A DNA stretch of 64,000 nt from Neurospora tetraspora (lineage: Eukaryota; Ascomycota; Sordariomycetes; Sordariales; Sordariaceae), in contig NW_026944386.1 in NCBI RefSeq assembly GCF_033439725.1, positions 1,364,001 to 1,428,000 of the forward strand, in the 5' to 3' direction. Position numbers and translations under genes: made by a program. Shown here piece after piece: positions 21,415-35,800 of this stretch (its first letter is position 1; each line of letters begins with the position of its first letter). The notes below the pieces were generated by a model. The model was not told where the DNA came from. It did no database searches and saw only the letters and a list, made by a program, of their open reading frames with translations.

Positions 21415-24400
21415 TCACCCCCCCCTACATAAAAAATTCGTCTACGAATCTTACTAAATAATTATATAGAACGTTTATTTCTTCCTTATAATACGCTATA
21501 AACGTCTTAATCCTTCCGCTTTAAAATATTCGTTATTATCGTATTATTCCGTATCTTTATTTAACTAATTTATTAATCGTCAGGGCGGGCCTAGGGCATC
21601 CGGGTAAATTTTATAAAAGTCCCAAAGCGCCTTCAATATATACTTAAAATTGGAAGCAGAATACTACTTTAAATCGGGGTCCTAGCCTCTCCAATCCGCC
21701 TAATAGAAAAATTTTCCGTTAATTATCTTAGATACCGTTACTTTATTAACCTCCCACTCGGGGTCTCCGTCCTCGTCCGTATTAATTAGGCCGGGGCATT
21801 CGAATATTTACCCCGGGAGCAGATTATTATCGTATTTCTATAAATAGTCCGCATAAAAAACGTTAGTACCCTTCTAACTCTTTAGCAACTCTAAATAGTA
21901 GGAATACCTTACTTTCTTAATAATTTTATAATAATTACAAGTATTAGGGAAATCGAATTTATTATTAAATTAAATAATTATAGACTAAAACCTCTTAATA
22001 ATAATAACCCTATTTCCTAATTTAAAATCGGATTCCCTCCGCTTTTTATTAGCCTACGCCACCTATTATTCTTATACTTTCAATATAATTTCTCTAACGT
22101 ATTCAACATACCTCCAAATACATTAAGTATAATCCTACGCCTATTCCCAGATTAACTACTCCGTCCACAATATACTAAGGTCCTAAATACAGGTATCCTA
22201 ATCGAAAAATATTCTTATCGGGTATCTAAATATAATTTCGTAAGGAGATAGGCCTATACTATTTTAAAGAAGGCTATTCTATCCTACATCTAAAGCTAGA
22301 ATAACTTCGGATTAATTATTTTAATAATAATTTACAAATAGTTAAAACCGTTAATTAATATAAATATTTATAACCTCCGCCTAGCCCGCCGTCTAATTAT
22401 ATTCCGCGGTAACTAGCTTCTATTTCGTTTTCATTAATTTCGATATTTCGTCTATAAATACGGAGGTAAATTACGGCCCTCTATCAGAGATTACTTCTTC
22501 TAATATACTATAACTATAATAAGGTCCCTCGTAATATATCCGAATAATATTATAAACCGTAGCACTTTCTATATAATGGGTAACCTAAAATAATTTTAAT
22601 AAACGGTCAACCATCACTAATATATTATCGAAAGTATATTTATCCTTTAACATTTTCTTAAAATTTATAATAATAAACGTCCACTTCTAGGCTAGCGGAG
22701 GAATCGGGTAAAATAAACCTAATATTTTATCTTTAAAAATTTTACTAACTTTATATACTATATAATTTTTAACGAAATAATCGATATCCCTAACTATACG
22801 TAGCTACTAGTATCGTATTTTAAAAATCGTACGGATCTTATTCCTCCCCAAGTAGGCCGTAGTTAACGTCGAATAGGATTTGTCGATAATACGCGTACGC
22901 AAATTATTTAATTTAAGGCTAATTAGGCGGTCCTAATATACTAAGAATCCGTTAGCTCATATTACAAAATTAGGGTCCGAACTGTAAACGCGGATACGAT
23001 ACTCCTTTAAAAACTCATCCTTTCGATTAGCCTTTATAAACGTATTTACCAACTTATACCCTTCCGGTTCAACCGAGTTCAATTTTAAACCTTCTTTATC
23101 CAATATTATAATTAGGACTAATTCTTTTGTAAGACTTTTATCCGTTGAAATCGAGGCAATTATAAATAGTTCGACCCCTCCTTCTTTAACGGGTTTGAAT
23201 ATTTAAAATATATAATATGTATCCTTCTTATCCTTTTAAATCTTAAAATCCTCGGATTTACGGGAAAGTACGTTAATTACCGTATTGTTTATACTAAGTC
23301 GATAAGTAATTTCGAAGTAGTATTAAGATAAGAACTCTACCTATCCGGTTTATCGAAGGTTAAGGAGGCGCTTAGTATTAAAGTATTTAAATATTTAATA
23401 ATCGGTAATAATTATAAATAATTTATTCTATTAGAAGCCGACGAATTCGAATTGCCACGTTTAGAGGGCCTTAATAACGGCGAATAACTCTTTATTATAA
23501 ATAGGGTAATTATATTCGGCGCCCTATATTATCTCTAAAAAAAAAGTAATTAAATGCTATTCTTTTATATTTTCTTACAATTAAGATAGTATTCTTACTA
23601 ATACTCTATTACTAGCGTCCGTTTTCACCCTCGTTTTAACGTCGTAGTGGAAATATTTTAATAGTAGGGCTTCTACGAATAATCTTTTAAATTCTTCGAA
23701 AACAGCTTAATATTTATTAATTTATATAAACGCTTCTCCTTTTCGTATTAAATTCGTAAGGGGACGCGCTACGCGACTATAATCTTTAATAAACTTTCAA
23801 TAAAAATTATAAAATCCTAAGAAAAATTAAACTGTTTTTAAATTAGAAGGTATAGCCTACTCCTTAATAACCTCCACCTTTTCTAAATCGACGGAAATAC
23901 CGTCTCATCTTATAATAAAGCCTAGGAACTTCATTTTAATTACATAGAATTTATACTTCTTAAAGTCTATTTACAAATTTATTTCCTTTATGCGACGGAA
24001 GACCTTTTTAATATAATTAGTATATTTATTAAAGATATCCGAATAGATTCAGATATTATTAATATATATTATGTAAAAATGGCCCAAATATTCGCCAAGG
24101 ACGGAATTAATAAAGCTCTAAAAGTCAGCGAAATTATTAATAAGGTTAAAGGGTAGTACTTTATACTTAAAGGCTCCTATATTTATATAGAAAGTAATTA
24201 CTTCTTCGTTTTCTAGCCTTATACGAATCCGGTAAAACGCTTATCGAATATTAATTTTTATAAACTATTATACTTTTACTACTTTAGCGAAGGTTTCTTC
24301 AATTAAAGGTAATAAGTATTAGTCTGTTTATATAATAGCGTTAAACTTTCAATAATCGACGTAGAAACGGAAATTACTGTTAACCTTCTTAATAAATAAA

Positions 24401-27400
24401 ATAAATATTACCTAAAGTAATGAATTCGCTTCGATAAATCCCTTTAATAAATTTTCTAAAATATTTTTTTATATTACCTCTAATTTATTAAGGGATATTT
24501 TATATAAGAAATTGTATTTAAATTCCTCTAACCGATAGCCGTCGTCGAATTCTATTTTATAATTGTACGGCTAATACTTAAGCAACATATTCGAATCGAA
24601 TTTATTAAAGACCTTAATTTCGTTATAGTATTTTAGGGGTACCGTACGGAGGGTTTCGTCGCAGAAGTCCTTTTTGTCGTAGGGAAGCTGTTTTTAAGTA
24701 AGGTTATTGATAATTTGTTTTTATTAAATAAATCGGTCGATTTCGAAAATATTAATTAAATAAATAATTTAATTTTCTTTCTTAACGGAGCGTATAAAGA
24801 GGTCTCTATCTAATATATACATTCGGATAGGATAATACTTATATTAATCCGTACTATTGTATTTTAATTAATAAGTCTTTTAGGCGTTTAATCCCTATTT
24901 TTTATCGACGGACTATTCCTAGTAGCGGGGTTATAATTCGGGTTCTAAAAATAATACTATAAAGTAAGTAAAGTTAACTAAATTACGTTCTATTTTATTT
25001 AACGGATTTATGTTTTTAAAGATTATAATAAAATTCTAAAGAAAATAGTAGGGACGGGTATAATTAAGTTCGCTAATATCGTTACGGGTATATTAGAAGT
25101 CAATTAGTATACTTAGAATATTTTTAAATCCCTAATTGGAAGTAGTTTTGAATTTGAAAATACGTTTCTTAATATCCTTTTAATATTAACGGGTTTTATA
25201 TTTATATTGATTTTGTATGTTAAGGTTAAATTCTTTTTTACAATAGTTAGGGAAAGGTTAATTATCGAAAATATGTTCGGTAAAAGTATATCCGTTCGTA
25301 AAACGAATAGCCGTTTATTTATTATTTCTCTTGTCCGTTCGTCGTTTATCTTTTCAATTTATTGATACGTTATAATATTCTAAATCCTTTTAGTAAGTAG
25401 GATTAATTAAAGTTAGTAAAATTTAAATTTCAAAGTATTTTAATTAGTCTAGGTTTAGTTTCTATTCCGAGGGAAAGAATAAACGACGATTTATATAATA
25501 TACTTAAATATTATAAAGGTCGAACTATTTTCGGCTAATAATAATATCGTACGTTATATTAATTATAATAAAATAATTGGGTGGCGTAATTCGATTTTGG
25601 ATTTTTAAAGCGGTTTGGATAATTTCTTTAATATTCTAATTTATTTTTCCTTAGTAATTGTTGATCCCTCGACTAGGAAATTGCTCGTAGATTTTACTAA
25701 TAGTCGTTTTTTTAGTTTTTCGGCAAAAACGTTACTAATAAATGAATAACTATTTACTCTTATATTAATTAAGACATTAAATATAAATAAAGATATTCTA
25801 TTATTAATTAAGGTATATTGAATAAATAAGGGTTTTCCTCCTAAGAAAGGTATTAAATTAAATCCTTCCTTTCCTTTATATTTCTATTTATCCTCTTTCT
25901 ATCATTTCATAACCGATACCTCCCTTAAGAAGGAGTTTAATTCACTTAGGGTAATTAATTTCCCTACATATTAATTAAAACTACGGCCGGGGCGGTTAGG
26001 GCTTCCGGTTTATTCTCGTAAGCTAAATAACAGTTAATGATAGCGGCGACGCAATTGCGATATTCGCGGTCGAAACGTTCCTTTTCGGGATAATCGTATT
26101 TAGTATAACCCTTTTCTTTATAGAGGAAGTATTTACCCTTATTAAATAACCGAATAGTCTCTTTATAGTAGTCGCTACCTTAATAAGTAGTATTTCTTCT
26201 ACTACTTCTACTTCCGCTAGTAGGCTTAGGAGTAGAATTAAAACCGGATCACTTATTACCTCCGCCGGAATTATTATTCTTATTCGATTTGGAAATAATT
26301 TTATTTTCGTCGGCGATAATTTTTAATACTTATTTAAAACCGGAATAATTTGTATAGTATAACTTAAAAAAGAAATAAATAAATTATAATACTTCGTACC
26401 TATTTATTTCTTATATTCAATAGGAAGGCGTTGAAATATTTCCCGCTTCTACTTAATTTTAGGACGTTAATATTCGTTAACTATCTAAATAAATTTATTT
26501 ATATAGAAATCGAAATTATTATTATTTTTTATTTTTAATTTAATAAAATTCTAGAACGTATTGTCCTCTTAATTAGGGTTATAATACTAACGCTATAAAT
26601 AAGTTATTAAATTAGAATAGGTTTTAATTTAATCCGGGTAGGTTTTACGTAAATATAATATTAAATTATAGTAGGTATAACCGGCTAAACGATCTTTAAT
26701 GTGTAGAAACTTATTATAATTAATCGGATAGTAATTTATGTTAATTTTAAATTTATTTTGAATTAAATTGTACTAAGCTCCGAAGGGAATATCGTCTTCC
26801 TTATTCTAATTATAATATTTAGCAGGTCGGTTTACTTTATATTATAGTAATAGGAGTTAAAATATTCTCCGTCGTTAGGATTTAATTTTGGGGAATAAGG
26901 TCGAAAAGCGGATAAAAGCCCTAAGAGGTACCTCGCTAATATCTTTCTTAATATTAGGAAATAATATTTCTTTAACCTTTCCTTTATTTTTATTCTTAAT
27001 TACTTTTTTACTAATATTCAAATTAATAATAAAATCTTTTAATCCCTTAATAGTATCTTCCTTTTCTATAAAGGAATCCTTTAATTATTAAACTATAGCG
27101 GGGTTAATAGCGGGTATATTATATTAGTCGGCTAAAATAGGGACCCAATCGTAAATAATTTTAAATTTAATATTTAAATAAAAAACGAAATAATAAAACT
27201 CCAATACCTATTCTTTCTATACTATACTTATAATAAATAATAGTTTAAATTCCTAAAATATAGCCTAGGGGTCTCTATAGTATAATTCAACGAACTTTTC
27301 CTTAATTAAAAAATTAGAAAATGGAAAATTTAAAGAGGGGAATAAAATTTAAAAAGGGATATTAGAAATTAAATCGCGGATAAATAACTTGATAAATTCT

Positions 27401-28101
27401 TCTATCTTCTATTTTAAATCGTTAGTAACTTGGTACCTAATTAAACGAATATTAAAAGTCTTAATATTTTCGACCGCCATCGTAATATACTAATCGAATA
27501 GGTTAAAAAACAATTCGGGCTCCTCGTCGTCTTCTCCCGTATTAGCGACCGTATTGGCCAATACCTCGTCGGATTACTTCAATTAATAATACATATAATA
27601 TAGGGACTTCTTATAAAGGATTGTAAATTTGCCGCAAGAGCGTTCCTCATTGGGATAAAGGCTATTATAACACTCTTTATTAAAACGTACGGCTTTACGC
27701 ACATTATTTTTATTAATAAAATCGATAATTTAGTATTTAGGAATAGGTTTTTTATCGTTTACGACGACCTTCTTCTTAAATTTCAATTTAATAACCGTAT
27801 CCTCCTCTTACAAAAGGTCGGGATCGGAAGAACTTAAGCCTTCTTCTCCGTCGCTATTTCTACCCTCCTCGCTAAAGAGGTCGTCGTCCGAAATATTATC
27901 GTTATAACGGTCATCGTTTTAATTCTCGATCTACTCAATACCTTTACAGCTACCGGCGCTATTACGTATCTAATATAGTAGTACTATCGTATTATTATTA
28001 TAAATACTCGGTACCTTAAATTCTTATAACAGATTTTTTTAATTTCGTATTCGGTTTAGGATTTAACTTTCCTAAGTAATTATTAAGTTAATTTAAAATA
28101 A

Positions 28102-28476
28102 TATAAGGGTATAGTATAAGTAAGTCGAAAGTGAAACTAAAATTCCATTTATAATAGAAGATTTTAAATAGGGAAAAGAAAAGAGGAAGAGAATTAAGTA
28201 CAAACGTATAGACCCGAATAAATACCCTAATTATATAAGCGATAACGGGACCTATATACGGGTCGCTATTAGCCAATCCCTTCACTCGTATCCTTTTTAC
28301 TTACAAGACAAACCCCTGCACGTACCAGGGTCCACCCTATAACCAGTCTTAGTATGGCCAATTGAATAGCTCGCATCCTCTAGCCCGTATTATACCTAGA
28401 ACCTCCATATACCTTATTCCATCGCGCATAGCACCTAGGCCCAGACCTAGTCTGCCAGTCTGCCAGCCCCGTCACA
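28102..28476 (-). repeat. 5' LTR of the Gypsy element
   Basis: 375-bp partner of 21040-21414. The sequence just inside it (28,000-28,100) also follows the LTRs at 30505 and 32836, which shows that it is the 5' side. Confidence 0.85.
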
Positions 28477-29825
28477 TAAAGAAGAAATCTTCTAATTAAG
28501 GGTTCGAATATTATTGAAATAGCCAAGTTTCAAATTGTCCTACTCCTATTAAATTCGCTATAAAGCGCTAATACCCTCGTCTAAATATTCTTATTTAGCT
28601 TTAGTAAAGAAATTAACTACGGTTACTTCTCTTTCTAATAATCTTTTAATTAATTTATTAAGAATTGTAGAGAGAATTTTAATATACCGGTATTATTTAT
28701 CTTTTTAAGCCTTTAAGGAATCTAGGGGGACTTTATTCTCGGTAGGATAAATTTCTATAATATTATAATTATTTATAACGTCGATTATAGATGATTAGAA
28801 ACGATTCTAGGCTTTATAGTTATTTCTTCCGTCCAATTTCGGACTAGTATTAACGTTAATGCCGGTAAAGGAAATAGGATTAAAAATAACGGAGGGTCCT
28901 ATAATAATTGGGATAATAAGCGGAGTAACCCGGATTGTAGCCGGGCTACTTTTTATAATAGATTCGTTGTCTCTATTAAATTTATCCGGAATCGAAGCTT
29001 TTTCGAACGTTTAGGCCTCGATAGTTTGTTTACAATTATCTTCGTTATTATTTCTAGTATATAGAGCTATAACGTCGATAGGGTAATGTCGATTGGGTTG
29101 GTAGTTTAGTATATTGGGTAAGTAAGGATATTATTTGTATAGAAATGAGAAGATCTATATTGGAATAGAGATTCCGTTTGTATTTATAAATTTAATAGCA
29201 GCCTAGTAGTATTTAGGGATTTAGTTTCGGTACCGAAAATATTCCTATCGTTAGGCGGTTCGATTTTACTAATTATCCTTACTTCGTAGTCTTCTAATAT
29301 TAGGGATAGTATCCTTAGTACTTCGAATATACTATCGCTTTCGGTATTTATAGGGTTCTACGGATTCTTATAGTTTAATAGGCGATTAATAATTCTAATT
29401 AGCCGCGAGAATTCGTCCTATTTTATCGTGTATATAGCGGTGGGAAGCTAAATAGGGCGCCCGGATTAGGAATGTTTATATTGATAATTACGTCGGTTAT
29501 TACCCTTACCCGCTTCCGAAATGTTATTTATATTTATATTTAATATTAGATAAAACGAGATTAGCGGTCTAATCTTTGGAATGAAGGGATAAATACCCGA
29601 TTTTTAATGTATTTTCCCATTTCCTTTGTGTTGTTTTAGTTGTTTTAAATACAAAGGAGATAGGATAAATATATTTATTCTAGCCGGATAGAATATAGGG
29701 TTAAAATTAGGGTATTATTTATTCGGAGAAACGTATTTGCCAATATGCTAAATTGAATGCGGTTTAGTGGCTTCTAGCTTATAGTATCGGTATAATTGCC
29801 GTTTAGCGAGAGCCAGGCTTATAAT

Positions 29826-30033
29826 TGATTAGAATATATATAAAAGAGTGGGAGAAAAGCTATATTTATTTAATGAGAGAAAGTTAAATCTACGCGATGT
29901 AATTATCCCTTTTATGCCCGCTTGCCTTGTCTACCCTTGGACACCCTTGTTTACCCTTGTACCGGTATTTAAGCAGAGCTTCACAAGGCTGACATATAAG
30001 GCTCAACACTATGAGAATCCATGATGTTTGGTA
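29826..30033 (-). repeat. 5' LTR of the Copia element
   Basis: 208 bp, matching the LTR at 15535-15741. The adjoining inner sequence (about 29,805-29,825) is the expected place of the primer binding site. The outer side meets GAACC. Confidence 0.83.
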
Positions 30034-30504
30034 GAACCCTGGCCAATTAGGGGGAAGCAGAACTATAGCCTACCTAGAGGTTTGCAATCCGAGGCATCTT
30101 TGGAAGCCTGGCCTCCAGAGCCAAGCATTAAACCCTAAGCTCCAACCCGTTATATTACCCCCTAACTCCCCCTCACCGAACGTAGAAAGATAATAATAAA
30201 AATTATTATATATAAAAGAAATCCCAGAATCTAGCGAGGATTCAACCCGGCGCAAAGTATAGCCACTAAAATCACGAATTTCCTATAGACAATAAAAAAT
30301 CTCTAAGGGTCCCCAGAACCATTAATAAGCGGCCTCCTATCCGTACCGTATATAAGGGATCTATGAGGTATATACGTAGGTAGGCCTTGATGAAAGCTGT
30401 AATATTCGACAAAGACTGGAGGAAAAGAGAGCTCTAGTGCCAACTGGGTATCGAGCTTACAGTTAAATATAGGTGGTGGCATCGAAGATGCTAGAAATGC
30501 CAAG

Positions 30505-31140
30505 TGTGACGGCGCTAGCAGACTGGGTCTGGGTACTATATACGAGGCTGTCGGAATGAAATATATAGAGATTATAGGTATAGTACGGGCTAAGGGATGT
30601 AAGCTATTTAATTAGCTATACTAAGATTGGTTGTAGGGTGGATCCTAGTACGTATAGGGTTTATTTTGTAAGTAAAGGGGATACGAGTAAAGGGATTGGC
30701 TAATAGCGACCCGCATATAGGTCCCGCTGTTACTTGTGCGATTAGGGTATTTATTCGGGTTTGTACGCTTGTACCTAATTTTCTTCTTTTTCTTTTTTTT
30801 TTCCCTATTTAAAATCTTTTATTATAAATGTAATTTTAACTTTACTTTCGATTTACTTGTATTATACTCTTATATTATTTTAAATTAATTTAATAATCAT
30901 TTGGGAAGGTCAAATTCTAAACCGAATACGAAATTAGAACGGTTTAGTATAAAAATCTAAAGTATTAAATATTTATAATAATAATACGATAATATTATTA
31001 CATTTAATATATAATAATAATAGTAACTAATTATAAAAGTACTAAATAGACCGAGAATAATAACGATTATTACGACGAGGGTATTTCTAATAATGATATT
31101 TTTAACGACGTAATATAGGAAATATATAATAGATAGATAG
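30505..31140 (+). mobile_element. Gypsy fragment: LTR plus start of gag
   Basis: An LTR of about 370 bp (30505-30874) begins TGTGACGG and belongs to the same family as the nested Gypsy at 21040-28476, in opposite orientation. It is followed by about 270 bp that align with the leader and early gag of that element, then similarity stops. It is a truncated RIP fossil. Confidence 0.75.
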
Positions 31141-32835
31141 AATATATACTCGCTTACCTTAGAAGGCCTACCTTTTAGAACCCTCCGGTAGGCTTTAAGC
31201 GGTACGGCCGGCCCTACCGGCACTTGCCGGCTATAAAGGTTCTTATAACCTTTATAGACCGCCTTTATTAAAGCGGCTATTTATAGGAAGAAAAGTAATA
31301 CCTTCTAGAAACTTTATAATTATTTATATAACCAAATTATAAAGTACTTCTAATTAATTTATTCTCTTCTTTTTATACTATATCTTCCTATTTAAAATAC
31401 TAATATATGATCTTCTTTAACATTACTCCTAGATTTCCGCAATAAATAGTAACTACAATTTAATAATTAAATTAATTGACCACTATTTTCAAATACCTTC
31501 AAAAATATTATAATTAATTAATACTTTTATTACTATACGTAATACCCAATTTTAATACGTCTAATACTATTTAATTACACCGTCGAACTTTTAATTAAAT
31601 AGAAATAAATATATACTACTTAATTAAATATAATCTAATTGTACCGTTAAGCCTCTAATTAAATAAAAATAAAAAGGTTGTTTATATTAATATTTGGATC
31701 GTTTAAATTATAATGTTAAACTTTAAAATTCTAAACGAATATTAGAAAAAATCATTCAAATGTATTATATTTATAATTTTAATTATTATAATTTAAATAT
31801 CCCCTATTTCATTTATTCCCCTACTTTAATGAAAATTTATTAATTAAAAGAATAATAATATATCTTTATTATTTAAAACCGGATTTTAATTTACTTTATA
31901 ATTTAACATTAAAGGTTTCCCCCGCCTCCGAAACGTATATAATGGTAGGATTATAATATTCTTTATCCCTTTTATTAATTATTACTACCCGAAACCCAAA
32001 AATAAATTTAAAATAATTAATTTAAAGGATTATAAATTACCCAAACACCCGTTTAATAATCCGTAACCTATCGGTAATAACCCGCAACCTACTAGTAATA
32101 ATCTATCTCCTAATAAAAAGTCGCCTCCTAATAATAAATTATTACTTAATAAACCTCCCTTAGATAAATTATATTATAATACTCCCCTACCCAATACGGA
32201 TAGCCAAACCTAAGTCCCGCTATGTCCCGAAAATATATTAAGAAATGAAACGCTAGCCCCCAAACCGCTACTAAAGCCTACCGGCTACTAATATAATATA
32301 AGAGCCGTTTTAAGATCGATAGCAGAAGGAATAGAATTAAAATATTAGGAAGAACTACTGGAGGACTACGAAAATAAAAGAATATAGAATAAACCCGAAA
32401 AGGGAATTAAAGACTATAAATCTACTAAGGGAAGAACTGTTAGAATTAGAAGAATAATTAAATAATTATAAAAATAATGAATTATTTATATTTTATTTTT
32501 AACGTTTATTTAATTACTTTAATTGAAAACTATATAACATAAAATAAATTAAGATGGATAATAACTTGGCCCAAACTAAAAAAATAATAAACCTATCCGG
32601 AATATTAAATAATTATATATAAAAATATATTATTAAAAATAATTTAGTTAATTAACGGCTAGCCGATATTATTAACGAAACAACCAAGTAAATAGAAAAT
32701 TTAAGTAAGGCAATCAATTAAATAAACTTATATATTACTACGATATAAAGTAAAATTAGTAACGCAAAAATCAGGTTTATTAATATAAAGACTATAATTA
32801 TTAACGAAATTAAAAGCCTAATAAATAAAGATATT
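31141..32835 (+). mobile_element. Remains of another LTR element (LTR-like segment plus early gag-like frame)
   Basis: A GC-rich palindromic block at 31,185-31,275 (ccggccctaccgg, cttgccggc, then a TATAAAGG repeat arm) followed by pyrimidine-rich sequence looks like an LTR with promoter. AT-rich fossil DNA follows. A helical, gag-like reading starts near 32,550 and is cut at 32,835 by the next Gypsy insertion. The family could not be fixed. Confidence 0.4.
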
Positions 32836-35800
32836 TGTAACAGCGCTGGCGGACTAGGTCTGGGTGCTATATACGAAGGTAATTCACGAGGGTATTAGAA
32901 TGAGATATATAGAGGATTCTAGGCATGGCACGGTCTAGGGGATGCGAGCCCTTTAATTAGCTATGCTAAAACTGGCTACAGGGTAGATCCTAGCACGTAT
33001 AGGGTTTACTATATAAATAAAGGGGATACGAGTGAAGGGATTAGCTAATAGCGACCCGTATATAGGTCCCGCTATCGCTTATACGATTAGGGTATTTATT
33101 TAGGTCTATACGCTTATATTTAATTCTCTTCCCCTTTTCTCTTCCCTATTTAAAGTCTTCTATTATAAATAGAATTTTAGCTTTACCTTTGACTTACCTA
33201 TACTATACCCTTATATTATTTCAAATCCATTAATAATTACCTAGGAAAATTAAATCCCAAACCGAAAATAAAATTAGAAAAATCTATTGGAAGAATTCAA
33301 AGTACTAAATATTTACAATAATAATACAATAGTACCACCACGCTAAATACGTAATAACGCCGGTAGCTATAAAAGTACCGAATAAACCGAAAACTATAAT
33401 AATAATCGTTACAAAGAAGCTTCGAACGATAACGACGATTATAATAATACTTTCTTTAGAAAAGAGGGCGGAAATAGCGACGGAAAAGGAGGCTCTAATT
33501 TTCCAAATCCTAACCCTAAGCAAGAAAAGGATACAATTATAAGACCGAGGCCTAAAAAGAAGGTCGCTATTAATAATAAGCGTAAACCTATCGACCTTAT
33601 TATTAAAGATAATACGTATAAAGCTATACAATTTAATAAAGAGTATTACGATAGCTTTTACCTAAATAAGGAACGCTCCTACAATAAATCTACGATCCTT
33701 TGTAAAAAATCCCTATATTATATATACTATTAATTGACATTACCCAACGAAATATTAGCTATTACGGTCGCTAATACAGGAAAAGACGACGAGGAGCCCA
33801 AATTATCCTTTAACTTATTCGATTAATATATTACGATAGCGGTCGAACATACTAAAACTTCCAACGTTCGCTTAATTAAATACGAAGTTACTAACGATTT
33901 AAAATAGAAAATAGAAAAATTCGTTAAATTATTTATTTACAACTCCGTCCCTAACGTTCCTTTCTAAATACTATTCCCTTCGAACTTCCTATTTTCCGGC
34001 TATTTAATTAAAGGACAATTCACCGAATTATACCGTAGAAACCCCTAGGCTATATTTTAAGAGTTTAAATTATTATTTATTATAAATATAATATAGAAGG
34101 AGTAAATATCGGAATTTTATTGCCTTATTTCCTATTTAATTATTAAATTCAAAATTATTTATAATTAGATCCCCGCTTTAACCGACCATTATAGCACTAC
34201 TACCCCTATTATAATCTAATAATTAAAGGACTCCCTTATAAAAAAGGAAAATACTATTGAAGGAATAACAAATTTTATCGCTAATTTAAATATTAATAAA
34301 AAAATAATTAAGAATAAAAATGAAAGAAAGGCTAAAGAAATAGTACTTTTTTAGTATTAAAAAGGACGCTAGCGTAACTCCCCTTAAAGCTTCTACCTAC
34401 TTTTCGACCCTACCCCCTAAGACCGACTTTAATAACGGAGAACATTCTAATTCCCGCTACCGTAGTATTAAATAAACCGATTTTACTAAATATTATAATT
34501 AGGATAAGGAAAACGATATTCCTTTCGAAGCCTAATACAATTTAATCCAAAATAAGTTTGAAATTAATATTAATTATTATTTAACCGACTATAATAAATT
34601 TCTATATATTAAAAATCGCTTGGTTAATTATATTTACTACAATTTAATAATATATTTATATAAAACCTACCCGGATTAGATTAAAACTTATTCTAGTTTA
34701 ATAATTTATTTATAGCGCTAGTATTATAACCCCAATTAGGAGGAAAACGCGCTCTAGAATTTTACTAAATTAAAGATAAAAGATAATAATAAACTCAATT
34801 TCTTTAAGAATAAGTTCATTCGGATAGTTAGCGAATATTAACGTTCTAAAACCGATTAGAAGCGTAAATTATTTTAGCGCCTTCTAATTGAGTATAAGAA
34901 ATAGATTGGCGCAAAGTACCGTAATTCTTCTATTTCCTTTAAGTCTTATTATATAGATTGCTCCGGTTTTGGATAAATATTGAAGATTATCGTTGACGAG
35001 AATAAAGTTGCTTTTTAGATTAACAAGAATAATAATTCTAATAGAAATAATAAGGGTTCTAGTTTTAGTTTTAGCTTTGCCCCTAAGCTTACTAGTAGAG
35101 GAGGCGGAGGTGCTGCCCATTAAAGTAGTAATTATAAAGAAACTATTCGATTATTTAATAAGAGTAGATATTTCTTTTATAAGGAGAAGGATTATACTAA
35201 GCGCAATTATCCCGAAAAGGAACGTTTCGACTACAAGCATTATAATTGCGTTATTGTTATTATTAACCGTTATTTAGCCTACGAAAATAGAGATAATTAA
35301 GGAGTTTTAACCGCCCTAACTATTACTTTAGCCGCTATTAAATAAAGAAATTAATTACTTTGGGTGAATTAAATTCCTTCTTAAGGGAGGTATCAGTTAT
35401 AGAGTAATAGAAAAAGGATAGATAGAAATATAAAGGAAAGGAAGGATTCAATTTAATACCTTTTTTAAGAGGAGAACCCTTATTTATTTAATATACTTTA
35501 ATTAATAATGGAATATTTTTATCTGTACTTACTATTTTAATTAATATAGGAGTAAATAGTTATTTATTTATTAGTATTACATTTGTTAAAAAATTAAAGA
35601 AATAAGTGTTAATAGAATTTATAAACAATTTTCTAATTTGAGGAATTAACGACTATTAAGGAAAAACCAACTAAAGTATTAAAGAGGTTATTAAAGCCGT
35701 TTTAAAAATCTAAAATCGAACTACCCCACTTAATTACTTTATTATAATTAACATAGCCTACAATATAATTATCGATTATAAATAGCTCAACCTTTACGAT

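Larger units (their letters stand above)
21040..28476 (-). mobile_element. Ty3/Gypsy retrotransposon, RIP fossil nested in the Copia
   Basis: LTRs of 375 bp at 28102-28476 (5') and 21040-21414 (3') start TGTGACGG on the minus strand. A G-rich polypurine tract (21415-21426, read on the minus strand) touches the 3' LTR. Flanking 5-mers (TACAG at 21035-21039, TAAAG at 28477-28481) agree at four of five bases, a weak target duplication. Minus-strand readings give gag (about 26.9-28.0 kb), reverse transcriptase with a YINNI-type site near 24,050-24,080, RNase H (about 23.3-23.7 kb) and integrase (about 21.9-23.0 kb), in Gypsy order. Total length of 7.4 kb is normal. The LTRs differ mainly at RIP-type sites, so divergence dating is unreliable. 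It is broken by dozens of changes. Confidence 0.87.
15535..30033 (-). mobile_element. Ty1/Copia retrotransposon, RIP fossil, hosting later insertions
   Basis: The LTRs are 15535-15741 (3' LTR) and 29826-30033 (5' LTR). On the minus strand they begin TGCCAAACAT, or its mutated form. A GAACC target duplication flanks the whole unit (15530-15534 and 30034-30038). A polypurine tract (AAGGGGGAG on the minus strand) abuts the 3' LTR at 15742-15752. Minus-strand readings show Copia landmarks: RNase H with VGDFDIRKSISGFIF near 16757-16810, and reverse transcriptase with a VxVDNLLIIG-type site near 17290-17330. Integrase-like sequence follows at about 18.6-19.8 kb and gag at about 28.5-29.7 kb. Removing the later insertions leaves about 6 kb, a normal Copia length. 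The order RT then RNase H at the 3' end fits Copia. It is broken by dozens of RIP mutations and is old. Confidence 0.85.
15414..30321 (+). mobile_element. Probable old solo LTR interrupted by a Copia element
   Basis: The sequence before the Copia insertion (15414-15534) begins TGTTATGGG. The sequence after it (30039-30321) ends ACCA. A TTAAT repeat flanks the pair (15409-15413 and 30322-30326). Together they make about 400 bp of fairly normal composition with LTR-like ends. The TTAAT match could be chance in such AT-rich DNA, so this is tentative. Confidence 0.4.
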
